Shown one piece after another: positions 9,065 to 19,307 of a stretch of 64,000 bases of DNA. A model generated the notes under the pieces. It was not told the origin of the DNA. It saw nothing but the letters and a program-made list of their open reading frames with translations, and did not search any database. Made by a program: the position numbers and the translations under genes. Each line of letters opens with the position of its first letter. Positions within the stretch are counted from its first letter, which is position 1. Origin of the DNA: Platerodrilus igneus (taxonomy: Eukaryota > Arthropoda > Insecta > Coleoptera > Lycidae); the NCBI GenBank assembly GCA_036346225.1, contig JARFIW010001254.1, forward strand, positions 345,001-409,000, read 5' to 3'.

Positions 9065-10593
9065 ATGGACACAACAAAATTCGGAAAAGAATACGCAATA
9101 GAAATGATGAACTATGATAGCATAATAGAAAGTATTTTGAGAAACATAGAAGACAAATTTAATCGACTAATACCCACAGAACAAACAACGAGACGAAAAA
9201 GAGGACTAATCAACGGATTAGGAAACATAATAAAAGCAATAACAGGTAATTTAGACAATCAAGACGCAGCACGTTATGACAACGCAATACAACAATTAAT
9301 CGAAAACCAGAACGACATCAAAACCATAATTAGTAACCAAATATCACTAACTCAATCAACGATCATGAAATTCAACGAAACATTAAGAAAATTAGTTAGA
9401 AACCAAGATAGTATAGCCAATCGAATACAATCCCTAGAAAATAACATGCAAACTACCATGCTAGGCATGCGAGATTTAATTAGATTTAACACTATATACA
9501 ACCAGATAATATCAACCCTTACCTTAATTCAACAAATTCTAGCCACGTTAGAAAACGCAGTAACATTTGCAAAATTAAATAACCTACATTCCAGTATCAT
9601 AGAACCAATTGATTTATTAAGAGAACTTTTAAGAATTAGATTATTTATAACCAACAGTAAATTACCTTTCGATGTAGTAGAATCAAACATTTTAATATTT
9701 GAAAAAATAGCTATAGTAAAAGGCTATGTAAAAATAACTATATAACATTTTTAATAGAAATTCCAATAGTAAAGATTAACAATTACAATTATTATCACTT
9801 ATTTGCTTTTCCAATTAAAATGACTAGCACATCCCAAGTTATTATACCCAAAACCAAATTCCTATCCTTAAATGAACTAAGATATGGTTATAGGAACGAA
9901 AAATGTGATGAAATCACACCAAATCAATATTTATGCCAATCATTGCCAACGACAACCATTCAAGAAGACTGTCCTTGCGAAGTACAACTACTAAAGTTTT
10001 CCAATCATTACGAAAATTGTGAAGCCAAACCTGTAGAAATCACCAATATGAAAATCCAGAAAGTAATGTAAAATAAATGGATATCCATTTTTCCCACAGA
10101 AGTAATCGCAACAATATACTGCAATCAAGACGAAAACAACTTAGCATTAACCGGAAGTAAATTAATCACTTTTAAGGATAATTGTTATTTAAAATTAAAA
10201 GACGAAATAATTAGAGTTTACCAAGATCTCGTACAGACCAAGAAATTAGCAAATCTACCCAAATTACAAATCAAGATAACGCAAGACGAAGACGAAGAAA
10301 TACTTCAAAAACCCATGCAACTTGAACACCTGGAGTTAGACAACCTCAACCACGCCATGAAACTCACGGAAGACTACAAAGAACATCTAAACGAACTCAA
10401 AACGCTCAAAGTGCACTACGATAATATTAGTGTATGGACAATTGTATTAATCATTTTATCTATTTTATTGATCATTTATGTAATTTACAAAATGTATATT
10501 AGGTATAAAAATAAAGGAAACAGTTTTAAATTTAAGGCAACCAAAGAAACAAATGTACCCGTTGAAAGTATGAATTTTAAGAAATTAGATTAA
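9065..10593 (+). pseudogene. env: Env, baculovirus F-like fusion protein, of the errantivirus-like element
   Basis: The first open part (9065-9745) has a furin-type site RRKR followed by a Gly-rich fusion-peptide-like stretch, then long heptad-like helices rich in Asn, Gln, Ile and Leu, as in F-type envelope proteins of insect errantiviruses and baculoviruses. The second part (9820-10071) holds a Cys-rich ectodomain region (CDEITPNQYLC, CPCEVQ). The third part (10315-10593) ends with a single membrane helix at about 10432-10500 and a short basic cytoplasmic tail. Stops after 9745 and 10071 and a broken 10072-10314 segment make it non-functional as read. Such envelopes mediate membrane fusion in related elements; this is an old genomic copy. 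Confidence 0.85.
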
Positions 10594-10657
10594 ATAAATT
10601 TATTAAATTAAAAATCAAGAAAAGGAAAACCCTTAATTTTTAATGTACGTCGGGAGG

Positions 10658-11202
10658 AGTTATGTAATCCCTCAATTGATATATATGTAAAGAAAGGTAT
10701 AATTATGAAATATTAGAAATGCGCTAAGTGATGTGCAACATTGTAAATAAAGGACAATTTATACAGTTTATTAACGTTCATGGGAACGGAAACGCTACTT
10801 TGTAGCACAGACGATAGTGACACTGCAGATGTCAGGTTACAGGCGGTCGCAGACAGTCACGTACTTTGATTACCTAGAAAGTAAGCTCGCAACAATGTAT
10901 TTATGAATAGAATCAAGTGTAAGCAGACATTAGGTCTGCAAGCTCCCACAGCCATGTGAGGGGGTAGGGATATTATAAAAGGCCCGGGAGCCCCAGTCGA
11001 CGACAGTTAATCCATCGTTCAGCTTTTACCTTGCAGTTCGTTAGATTACTCATTTTTGTACAATTAATTAATTAATTTCGGACTTAGAATAATATTTCAA
11101 GATTGTCAAAATTCCAATTAATTTCTGTATAAATAAATAAATGTGTTAAGAAGTTGGAAATGTCTTTTTAAAAAGGACCGCTCCCAGCCACGAACCTTAA
11201 CT
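10658..11202 (+). repeat. 3' LTR of the errantivirus-like element
   Basis: The segment follows env and the purine run CGGGAGG. It begins AGTTATG and ends TTAACT, giving the AGTTA...TAACT-like termini common in errantiviruses. It contains a TATA box (10974-10980) and an AATAAA-type signal near 11133-11140. No 5' LTR partner is in the window, so the ends are inferred from the PPT and from the abrupt switch to LINE sequence at about 11203. Confidence 0.65.
10974..10980 (+). promoter_or_regulatory. TATA box in the LTR
   Basis: TATAAAA sits within the LTR, about 30 bp upstream of a CAGT-type initiator candidate near 11003. It is a plausible retroviral promoter. Confidence 0.5.
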
Positions 11203-11960
11203 CGCGTAGCGGAATAATAATAAATAATGGGGCGTGCGCCGGAATAGTTTTAAATAATTTATCGAATGAATTCTTAACGACGGCTGAAATCAAATTAGAG
11301 GGAAATGCGTTCTACCTAATAAGCGCGTACCTCCCGCCGGTCTATTCCCGGCGGGAAAATCCCCAAACTGAAGACTTGATAAATCAATTAGATAATATTA
11401 TTCGTAAAATTGGCAGAAATAAAAATCTAATCATCGGGGGAGATTTTAATGCCAAGTAGCCACTATGGGACAGCCCTGTCGAAGACTATAGAGGTTCGCA
11501 GCTTGCTGATCTTTTTACGGAATGGGATCTTAGTGTGATAAACACTAATGATTGTAATTGGAAATTAAGGTCGGACGAGGAAACGCTCTCTGACCATAAT
11601 TTAATAACATGGGACGTTGAAACCAAAACAAGCGCAAACGAGAAGCTAACTATATTTCCGCGGTTCTGTAATAAAAAAGCAAATTGGGAGCGGTTTAAAC
11701 AAAAATTTGGCGAAAGTATCCCTGCGCTCGAAAATGAGCTATTTAACTGCCGAGAGGCAGACGAAGTAGAAACACTCGCGAAAAAATTAAACGACGCGGT
11801 GGTAGATGCGTCGTCGTATTCCATGCCGCGAAAGAAAACATTTAAAGACAGCGTACCTTGGTGGACCTGGGAACTAACCACCAAGCGGGCAGAAACGCGT
11901 AATCTAAGGCGCCGCTATCAACGCGGGAGATATAAGAGAACTACGGCGAATCGAATATAA
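11203..11960 (+). pseudogene. LINE copy A ORF2: APE-type endonuclease fragment
   Basis: The reading contains the endonuclease motifs NLIIGGDFNAK (followed by a stop at 11458-11460), WDLSVINTND and LSDHNLITWDVE, then the linker to RT. About 26 codons between INTND and CNWKL that exist in copy B are deleted. The N-terminal quarter of the endonuclease is missing. This domain nicks target DNA for target-primed reverse transcription. Confidence 0.8.
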
Positions 11961-12114
11961 TCAGAGTAACCGCGAATATAAAATATTAATAGAAGAAACG
12001 CGAACAAATAAATTTAAAGAATTCTGCACGCGAAACTCAGAGAAAAAACCCTGGGGAACCGCATACCGCGTAATTAGAGGAAAACAAACAAAAATTGCGC
12101 TCGGTAATATAAAG

Positions 12115-13869
12115 GTGGAAAGGGGATGCCCGCAGGGATCATGCTCTTGTCCCACATTGTGGAAGTTGTTGTTTGAGAGTATCTTTACGGTCAAATTGCC
12201 CGCAGAATGCTCAACCGTTGGGTTTGCGGATGACACGCTTTTAATTGTAAGATCGAGATTGTTAATGGATATGCGCACAAAACCGAACGAGGCGCTTAAT
12301 AAATTACACGAATGGTCGCAGGCGGTAAAATTAAAATTTAGTACGGCGAAGTCAGAGGCGCTTTATTTCGGCACGAAACTAGGACAGAGACTTCCTAGGC
12401 TAGAGCTAGGAGGGAAGAAAATCCCGTTTAAAGATTCTATTACCTATCTCGGCGTCAAGATCGACGATAGATTAAATAGGAAAGCGCACGTACAATACGT
12501 AAAAAGTAAGGGCGGCGAAATATCAAATAAAATGATGGCGGCGGTTAAAATAAAATGGGGTTGCAGGGGCGAATCGCTGAGGACGGTTTATACCTGAGCA
12601 ATTGGGCCAGCAATGCTGTACGCAGCTTCTGTATGGGCAGAAAGTTGTAAAGTCAGGGAAATGCGTCAGTTGACGAGTGTTCAACGCATAACCGCGGTAA
12701 AAGCGGCAAGGGCGTACAGGACCATTTCCACCGAGGCGGTCCTGGTCATCAGTAGGACTCTTCCTACCGAATATGTCGTTAGGGAGATTAGAGATAGGCG
12801 ATTAATAAATATAGCAAAAGGGCGAGAAATTGTGGAAGATCTTAATCTTGGTAATAGGGAAGTTGCGAGAAAGTTCGTTGTATCCGAGTTGGGGCACCCG
12901 GCTGATATTAGAGGAATCGAGTTTGTCGAAGGTGATGGGGACGCGATGGGTATCAGAATTTATACGGACGGTTCACGTATGGACGATGGGCAAGCAGACG
13001 CGGTGTTTGTCGTCTATAAGCACGAAAGGCAGGTGTTTCGGTTTCAAACCAAACTAGCGAACTGGAGCACTATGTTCCAGTGCGAATTGGTAGCCATACG
13101 AGAGGCTATCGATTACGTAGTAAACCATACGGGCAGAGACGAGTATTATATAATCAGTGATAGTAAATCGGTGCTGACAGCTTTAACAAACATGAACACA
13201 TCGACAGACCTCCAAGCGGACGTTTGGAGGATAGCGCGTACGGCGCTCGAGTTTCGACGCTTAAAGTTCTGTTGGGTCAGGTCGCACAATGGTAACGTAG
13301 GAAACGATAGGGCTGATGAATTAGCTAAAGAGGCCGCGACGGGCGACTTTCGGATATCACATTCGTTGATACCGAGGTCTCTAATTAAAAGAAAGCTGCG
13401 CGAAAAGTCAATCCGACAATGAGAAGAGAGGTGGAACAACGCTGCCACGGGCAGGTTGACGCACAAATTCATACCGAGCATAGAAGCTAGAGGTAAAATC
13501 TAGGTGAAGCTCGATTATAAAATGGTGCAACGGATAACAGGGCACGGTGCCCTGAAACCGTATTTACAAAGATTCGGTTTAACCGATAATGACCGCTGCG
13601 AATGCGGTGAGGGCGCAGAAAGCGCAGAGCATGTGCTCTTCGACTGTCCACTCGAGGTGGCAAATCGAGGGTTAGCTGATATGAAATTGGCAATAGTAGG
13701 GCTTGCATGGCCAAAAAGCCTAGCGGAAGTTGGGGAAGTGGCTAGCCAGAAGGTGTTCTGGACGGACTTCAAGGAAATTGCGGAAAGGGTCGCGGGATTG
13801 GACGGTGATAAGCGCGTAATTCGGAGGGGATGGGGAGGATTGAATATTTTTGATTTTGACTTGGCATAA
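12115..13869 (+). pseudogene. LINE copy A ORF2: RT palm, thumb, RNase H and C-terminus
   Basis: It starts at the RT motif VERGCPQGSCS because motifs 0 to A are deleted. It retains the catalytic GFADDTLLIV and YLGVKIDDRL, has a TGA at about 12595-12597, and then the RNase H domain: IYTDGSRMDDGQ, CELVAIREAID, IISDSKSVL and GNDRADELAKEAA. After stops near 13420 and 13501 a C-terminal Cys/His segment (CECGEGAESAEHVLFDCPLE) ends at 13867-13869. Copy A keeps FADD, whereas the longer copy B has FADE. Confidence 0.85.
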
Positions 13870-14517
13870 GAAATGGACATGAGCATGTATAACCAAAACC
13901 TATATAAAAAAAAATAAATAAAAATAAAAAAAAAAATTTAAATAAAGGGAAAAAAAATTTATAATAATAATTAACTAAATGCCTAATATGCACAACAAAT
14001 CCCCACACCACTAAAACAATCACTGTCTCACCTTAAACGCGCGGAATATCGGGAATAAATCAAAACATAAATAAATAAAACAAACTAAATCAAAAACCGT
14101 CATTAATTTAAATCAGTCTAATAAATAAAGAAAATAAAATAGAGTGAAACCGCGCATCCCCCCAGGACTTAAAAGTGATAGTGATTGTGATCCCCCAGAA
14201 CGTTTAGTGCATACCCACCAGAACTTTAACAGTGCATATCCATCTTCCCTTAGCAGTAAGGAATCAATAGACGTAAGAAGAAGACCAGATCTTGGGTTGC
14301 TGGAGAAATTTATATACGAGGTAAGAGTAAAATTGTGGCGGCTGTACTCACATAAGCATTGATTTGTAGTGATAAGCAGATTTTGAAATATTTTAACATG
14401 CACGTTTTATGTGTAATGGCGCTAGTCGATATAATGCTCATGCGATTTCATCTAATAATTTATTTGGGTGATGCTTTTGCTAATCTATGCACTGTTACAT
14501 GCTTACGGTTTTAGTTG

Positions 14518-14577
<60 letters not shown>

Positions 14578-15259
14578 CTTGTATTTATTTTATATTCATT
14601 TATATTTTATATTTACATTTTATATTTATCTTGCATGTATTATATTATTTCGGTGTTTGATTTGTTTTTGCCGACGTTCTGCCGCTATTTTTGGTGGCAG
14701 CATTTTTATAGGAACGAAGATTGTAATTGTAAAGATTGTAACAATAGTATAAATCAGGTAGGGAATGATAGGAAAAGCTAGGGATGGATTTAGGCTAAAG
14801 ATAAAATAAATTACTTAGATCAGAGAGCACGAATTTGTTAATTTATAGAGTAGGCAAAATAGCTGGATTACTATTAAATATTTGGCGAATGCTTAGAAAA
14901 TTTGAATCCACCTTAAATTAGCTAGATAGATTTGGATAGTTCTAAGACGGCCCTTCAGGTCGCACTGGTAAGCAGAGCTGACGACTGCTATCCGGTATTA
15001 CGGTTCCCTCACTTTTCACTTTTGCTTGTGTCTTGTCGATCGGGCACACTCCAAATCAACGCTAGGGATACCATTATTTAAACCCTTTTTTTTAGTTTTA
15101 GTTTCTGTTTGTTAAATCTTTATTTAGAACCAATTAACTGCGAAGTTAGATATTCATTTGAAGCACGTTTATTTTTCGCGTTTAAACCCAATATAGTACC
15201 TTCGAGTGGAGCATTGGGGACGCGGCCGCAAGTATAGCAGCCCCTTATTCAAATTATAC
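13870..15259 (+). other. LINE copy A 3' UTR
   Basis: This is a long non-coding tail homologous to 17878-19140 on the minus strand. It includes a (TA)n tract at 14521-14577, a conserved block with CCTTCAGGTCGCACTGGTAA near 14950, and a terminal stem-loop. The small ORFs in it are not supported, as they are not conserved in copy B. Confidence 0.7.
15187..15218 (+). promoter_or_regulatory. 3'-terminal stem-loop of LINE copy A
   Basis: CCCAAT at 15187-15192 pairs with ATTGGG at 15213-15218. The loop carries TACC-TTCG-AGTG, an UUCG-type tetraloop with a weakened inner stem. The same structure is in copy B (17918-17949) and in the SINE (17692-17721). Stem-loops at this position in other LINEs are bound by the RT, so that role is inferred here. 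Confidence 0.55.
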
Positions 15260-15529
15260 TGCCACTTCATCTCCATATGTCATCCTTATATATGTGAAAA
15301 AGCTCATTGTTATAGACACCAAAATGCCATCACCGGGAAAGTTATATTATCTGCGTCGTATTTCGGATGTAAACTTCTTAAATTCTGCTCCCATATGAAT
15401 GGTGAGAAACATGTCAGCAGGCCCAAAAAGATCTGAAAATACATCGTCCCTTTCAGTACATTAATCAAATAATGGACTGGACCGACTTATAGTATAATAA
15501 TCATGTAAGTTTTCATGGTATGTAGTCCA
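15260..15529. other. Flank between LINE copy A and PLE copy 3
   Basis: It begins with TGCCACTTCATCT, the target-like motif, and then holds an open stretch ending at 15436 that encodes no family I recognise. Nothing further can be supported. Confidence 0.35.
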
Positions 15530-15569
15530 AATCAAACGACAGAATAAAATTTACTGTTTAATTAACAAC

Positions 15570-15608
15570 CTAACGTTTTGGTACATTTTTGCATCTTTTT
15601 CAAAGGCT
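15570..15608 (-). ncRNA. Hammerhead-like motif, PLE copy 3, 3' end
   Basis: On the minus strand it reads CCT, TTGAAAA, a stem of GATGCA/TGTACC type with mismatches, then AAAAC, AACGTT-like and AGG. The G of GAAAC is changed to A. It is degenerate but at the same position as in the other copies. Confidence 0.4.
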
Positions 15609-15914
15609 AAAATGGCAACAGAAAATTCGAAATTAGCAAGAAATACATAAACAGACGCTAACTACTTACTTTGATCATTAAAATATAAAAATTTGAATGC
15701 AAAATACTACACATTCACATAATAAATGTGGGTCAAAAATTAAAAAATAGTTAAGAATTGCCTGAAGGGCACGTAATGTCACGATGGCGGTTAAAACGGA
15801 AAAACAAAATTGAATGTAATGATATCCAATATAATTGACAGGGGACGTTCCAAAAATGGCATTAGTTACATAACAAGAAAGGTAATATTTTAACGTTGTT
15901 TGAAAATATCATTA

Positions 15915-17545
15915 CTATATAAAGCAGAGTAGACATTGTGAACTCTTATCAACATCCATCTTATTATTGATAGGATTATTTTCTCTATTAATGTACAAAG
16001 ACTCAATAAATAGCCTAGTTTTATAATTGGTTTCATTGTCCAAAATGATGGCGTCATCGAACAATGGTGTATGTCTGGTTGCAGAGACGTGAGAAGACAA
16101 TGCACATTTTGTGGAGTTTTTTCTGCAATCACTCCTGTGCTGGGTTAAGCGACTCTTTAGCCACTGACTGGTCTGACCAATGTAACTATTGTTACAACTG
16201 CACGTGATCTTTGAAACAACGTTTCTGTTTAACAATTTAGGAGTACGATCCTTTAATTTCATAAACAAATTCTGAATGGAATAATTGTACTCATAGACAA
16301 TAGCAACCTTAGGGGGTTTAAGTAAATGTACTAAAAGAGGAGCGAACTTCTGTATATAAGGACGCTTTTTATAAGTAATATTTATTTCTGTAGTGTTCAC
16401 TCTTAAGAAGTTGCTATGCATTAACTTATGTAACATTTTTTTGGGTAACCGTTGTTTACTAAAGTGTCTATCAACAATTTCTTATTCTTTGTTATGAACT
16501 GCAGATCTGATATATGTTCAATTCGATATCGTAGGGCCTTAACGGTGTTCACCTTATGTTGAAAAGAATGGTTAGAATAGAAATTTAAATATCTGCCAGA
16601 GTTTGTAGGTTTAGTATACCAATCAAATAATAGATGATTAGAAGTATCTCTGATGACCAAAACAGCAAAAAAAGGTAATTTGCCATCTACTTCAATTTCA
16701 AAAATGAACTGAAGGTGTTCATTAAAGTCATTAAGAAATGTTAAAGTTTGGTCAACATATTGAGCTGGCAATGAACAAATGATGTCATCTACGTACTTTA
16801 CCAAGAAAGACTTCACATAAGGTAGTCTAGGTAGAACACTAGACAATAAATGGTCCATAATCATTTGAGCGATTATGAGTGATAGAAGTGACCCCCATTG
16901 GAGTTCCAAATAATTGTAAGTAGAACTTATCTTGGAAAACAAAGTAAGTATAGTTAAAGACCAAATTGACGATTGCCAGAAACATATCTTAGACATCCTA
17001 CAATATGGCTTGATTTTATTCCAATTGTCTTTAATGATGTTAATAACCATAAATAAAGGAATATTTGTAAAAAGAGAAGCGACATCCAGCGAAATAAGAA
17101 TGTGATCTTCAGGTAGATGAAAATTCTTGAATTGTAGCACAAATGAGAAGCTATCTTTAACGTTGTATCCACCAAGAGGGAAAGCCGTTTGAAGGATATT
17201 GGTCAAGAAAAAAGCTATTCCATACGTAGGTGTGTTAATCGTAGATATGATAGGTCTTAAGGAGAGTACTGGTTTGTGTATTTTTGGTAATCCATAGTAT
17301 TTACCAGGAGTCTAGTTGCTAATGCTGAGTCAATTCTTTTCTGAATCATCCAACATACCCTTTTTATGTAATACTTTGATGTGCTCATTCGCCTTTTTAT
17401 GAATAGTGAATGTAGGATCCCTTTGCAACGGTTTGTAGATAGATATATCTGATGAAAGATCAAAGTAAGTAGTTAGCGTCTGTTTATGTATTTCTTGCCA
17501 ATTTCGAATTTTCTGTTTCCATTTTAGCCTTTGAAAAAGGTGCAA
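15915..17545 (-). pseudogene. PLE copy 3 RT and GIY-YIG endonuclease, frameshifted
   Basis: Reading the minus strand: an N-terminal piece (SIYKPLQRDPTFTIHKKANE) and YGLPKIHKP near 17300 come first. The RT at 17206-16421 follows, with LISLDVASLFTNIP, a damaged motif B, VKYVDDIICSL and SGRYLNFYS. The nuclease at 16436-15915 has ITCSCNNSYIGQTS and SRLTQHRSD. The catalytic YVDD and GIY-YIG motifs are intact, but at least three frame breaks (near 17330, 17250 and 16425) and a damaged motif B make it a pseudogene. It is the most complete PLE in the window and serves as reference for copy 2. Confidence 0.85.
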
Positions 17546-17566
17546 AAATGTACCGAAACCTTAGGT
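17529..17566 (+). ncRNA. Hammerhead-like motif, PLE copy 3, opposite end
   Basis: On the plus strand it reads CCT, TTGAAAA, GGTGCA/TGTACC stem with a wobble, GAAAC, then CTTAGG. It lies in the inverted terminal repeat at the far end of the same PLE. Confidence 0.4.
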
Positions 17567-17691
17567 TGTTGATTAAACAGTAAATTTTAATCTGTCGTTT
17601 GATTTGGACTACATCCCACGAAAAATGCTCGCCTAACATTTTTCAAGCGGACCGTGTCGGGATAAGATTAAGTGGCATTACATGTGATTTT

Positions 17692-17721
17692 CCAATGCTC
17701 CACCCGAAGGTACTACATTGG
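17692..17721 (-). promoter_or_regulatory. SINE 3' stem-loop shared with the LINE
   Basis: CCAATG and CATTGG form the outer stem, with ACC-TTCG-GGT on the minus strand as an inner stem capped by a UUCG tetraloop. Sequence and position match the 3' ends of both LINE copies. Confidence 0.55.
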
Positions 17722-17863
17722 CCAGGAGGCGAGTTTTTTTTTTACCTGGAAAATTTGGAATTTTGCCGAACTCTTGCTGTTCCAAGCAAGGTAGGGATCT
17801 TTAACGTGCGTGACAACACTCACACACGGGACCTCCATTTTACCTCTCATCCGAACGAGGGTG

Positions 17864-17877
17864 CAGATTAAGTGGCA
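17864..17877. repeat. Target-site duplication, left side of LINE copy B
   Basis: CAGATTAAGTGGCA here is identical to 25324-25337 at the far side of the LINE. A 14-bp duplication is the length known for R1-clade insertions. Confidence 0.75.
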
Positions 17878-19300
17878 TTATAATTTGAATTAGGGCCGCT
17901 ATACTTGCGGCCACGTCCCCAATGCTCCACCCGGAGGTACTACATTGGGTTTAAACGCGAAAAATAGTCGTGCTCCTAATTTATTCTTACTTCATAGTTG
18001 ATTCGCCCTAAATAAAAACTAAATAAAAATCTAACAAACCTAAAAATCTAACAAACCTAACAAACTCTAACAATCTAACAAACCTAAAAATCTGACAAAA
18101 ACTGGAACAAAAACAAAACAAAAACTAAAAACAGGGTTGTAAATAATGGTATCCCTAGCGCTGACTTTCGAGTGTACCCGATCATCAAGCAAAAATGAGA
18201 GGGGGAGGGATCCGTAATACCGGATAGCAGACACCGGTTCTGCTTACCAGTGCGACCTGAAGGGTCGTCTTAAAACTATCCAAATCTAGCTAACTAATTT
18301 AAATCCATCCCTAGCTTTCCCTATCGTTCCCTAACTGATTTACATTATGATTACAATCTTCGCAATTCTGCTCGTCCTTCCCAAATATATACTGCAACCA
18401 AAATGGCGACAGAACGTCAAACAAAACAAATAAGCCACATAATACATGCTATATATAAATAAATATAAAGTGTAAATATAAAATATAAATAAATATAATT
18501 ATGTAAATATATAAATAAATGTTTAATAAGCGTTAAGCATATAGCAGTGCACAAAATAGCGAAAGCATCACTCTATTTATCAGGTGCACTCGCACAAGCA
18601 TTATGTCGGCTAGCGCCTTTACACACCAAACGTGCTTCTTAAATTATTTCAAAACTACTAATTAATGTAAATCAATGCTTGTGCGATTACAGCCGCCACA
18701 ATTTAAGTCTTACCTCGATAATAAAATTCTCCAGCATCCGAAGATCTGGTCGTCTGTAACTTACTTCTAAAGGTGGGACGGGGTGCACTGCTAAAGTCCT
18801 GGTGGGTATGCACTAAATGTTCTTGGGGGGATCACAATCACTATCACTATCACTTCACTTTCAAGTCCTGGGGGGATGCGCGGTTGCGCTCTGTTTTATT
18901 ATCCTTGTTTACTTTATTGATTTAATTTAATGAGGGTTTATGATTTATTTGTTATTGTTTATTTGGTATTATTTATTCCCGATTTTCCGCACATAATTAT
19001 GAAGATAGGCAGTGATTGTATTAATGGAGTGGGGTTTCTCGTGCATATTGGACATTTTGGTATAATTATGTTTGTTTTTTTTTATTTAATATCAGGTTTT
19101 GGTTATGCTCGTATCCTTACTCACGCCAAGTCAATCTAAAATTTTCAATCCTCCCACCAACCCCACCGAATTTTTACACGCGGTCGTCATTGATTGTCTA
19201 ATCTCGCGACCCTTCCCGCGAATTCTTTTAAGGCTGTCCAGAACGCCTTCTGGTTAACCACTTCCCGACTTCCTCTAGGCTCTTTGGCCATGCCAGACCT
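17878..19300 (-). other. LINE copy B 3' UTR
   Basis: This tail is homologous to that of copy A over its whole length, including the CCTTCAGGTCGCACTGG block (about 18240-18270) and the AACATTTAGTGCATACCCACC-like block near 18800. No conserved ORF is seen. The stem-loop is at 17918-17949. Confidence 0.7.
17918..17949 (-). promoter_or_regulatory. 3'-terminal stem-loop of LINE copy B
   Basis: CCCAAT (17918-17923) pairs with ATTGGG (17944-17949), and the inner part on the minus strand reads ACC-TCCG-GGT. It lies about 40 bp from the 3' end of the element and is conserved in copy A and the SINE. Confidence 0.55.
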
Positions 19301-19307
19301 AGGATAG

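Larger units (their letters stand above)
11203..15259 (+). mobile_element. Non-LTR retrotransposon (R1/LOA/I type), truncated copy A
   Basis: This plus-strand copy matches the full-length minus-strand copy at 17878-25323. It begins abruptly inside the endonuclease domain next to the Gypsy LTR and has lost about 26 codons near 11554 and about 760 bp of RT near 12114. It then continues through RT, RNase H and a long 3' UTR to a TA-rich end without poly(A). The 3' flank starts TGCCACTTCATCT, nearly the same as the flanks of copy B. Confidence 0.85.
15530..17600 (-). mobile_element. Penelope-like element copy 3 with inverted terminal repeats
   Basis: A minus-strand PLE body is flanked by the same terminal sequence in opposite orientations: 15530-15690 reads as the 3' end on the minus strand, and 17460-17610 reads as the 3' end on the plus strand. 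Both ends hold the hammerhead-like motif and the ATTTGGACTACAT(A/C)CCA block. PLEs are known for pseudo-LTRs that may be inverted, and this copy shows that arrangement. Confidence 0.75.
17601..17877 (-). mobile_element. SINE copy (same family as 44.2-44.9 kb) beside the LINE
   Basis: The minus strand from about 17863 to 17676 matches the body of the 44-kb SINE (CTCGTTCGGATGAGAGGTAA, CGTTAAAGATCCCTACCTTG) and ends with the stem-loop CCAATG...CATTGG shared with the LINE. Both sides carry AGATTAAGTGGCATTA (from 17664 and from 17865). A further SINE piece (GGTCCGCTTGAAAAATGTTA) lies at about 17600-17660. The tRNA head is incomplete here. Confidence 0.6.

Noticed and set aside
11203..15259. LINE copy as an R1 insertion in 28S rDNA
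   Set aside because: The flanks show no rRNA sequence; the flanking motif is TGCCACTTMATCT, unlike the R1 target.
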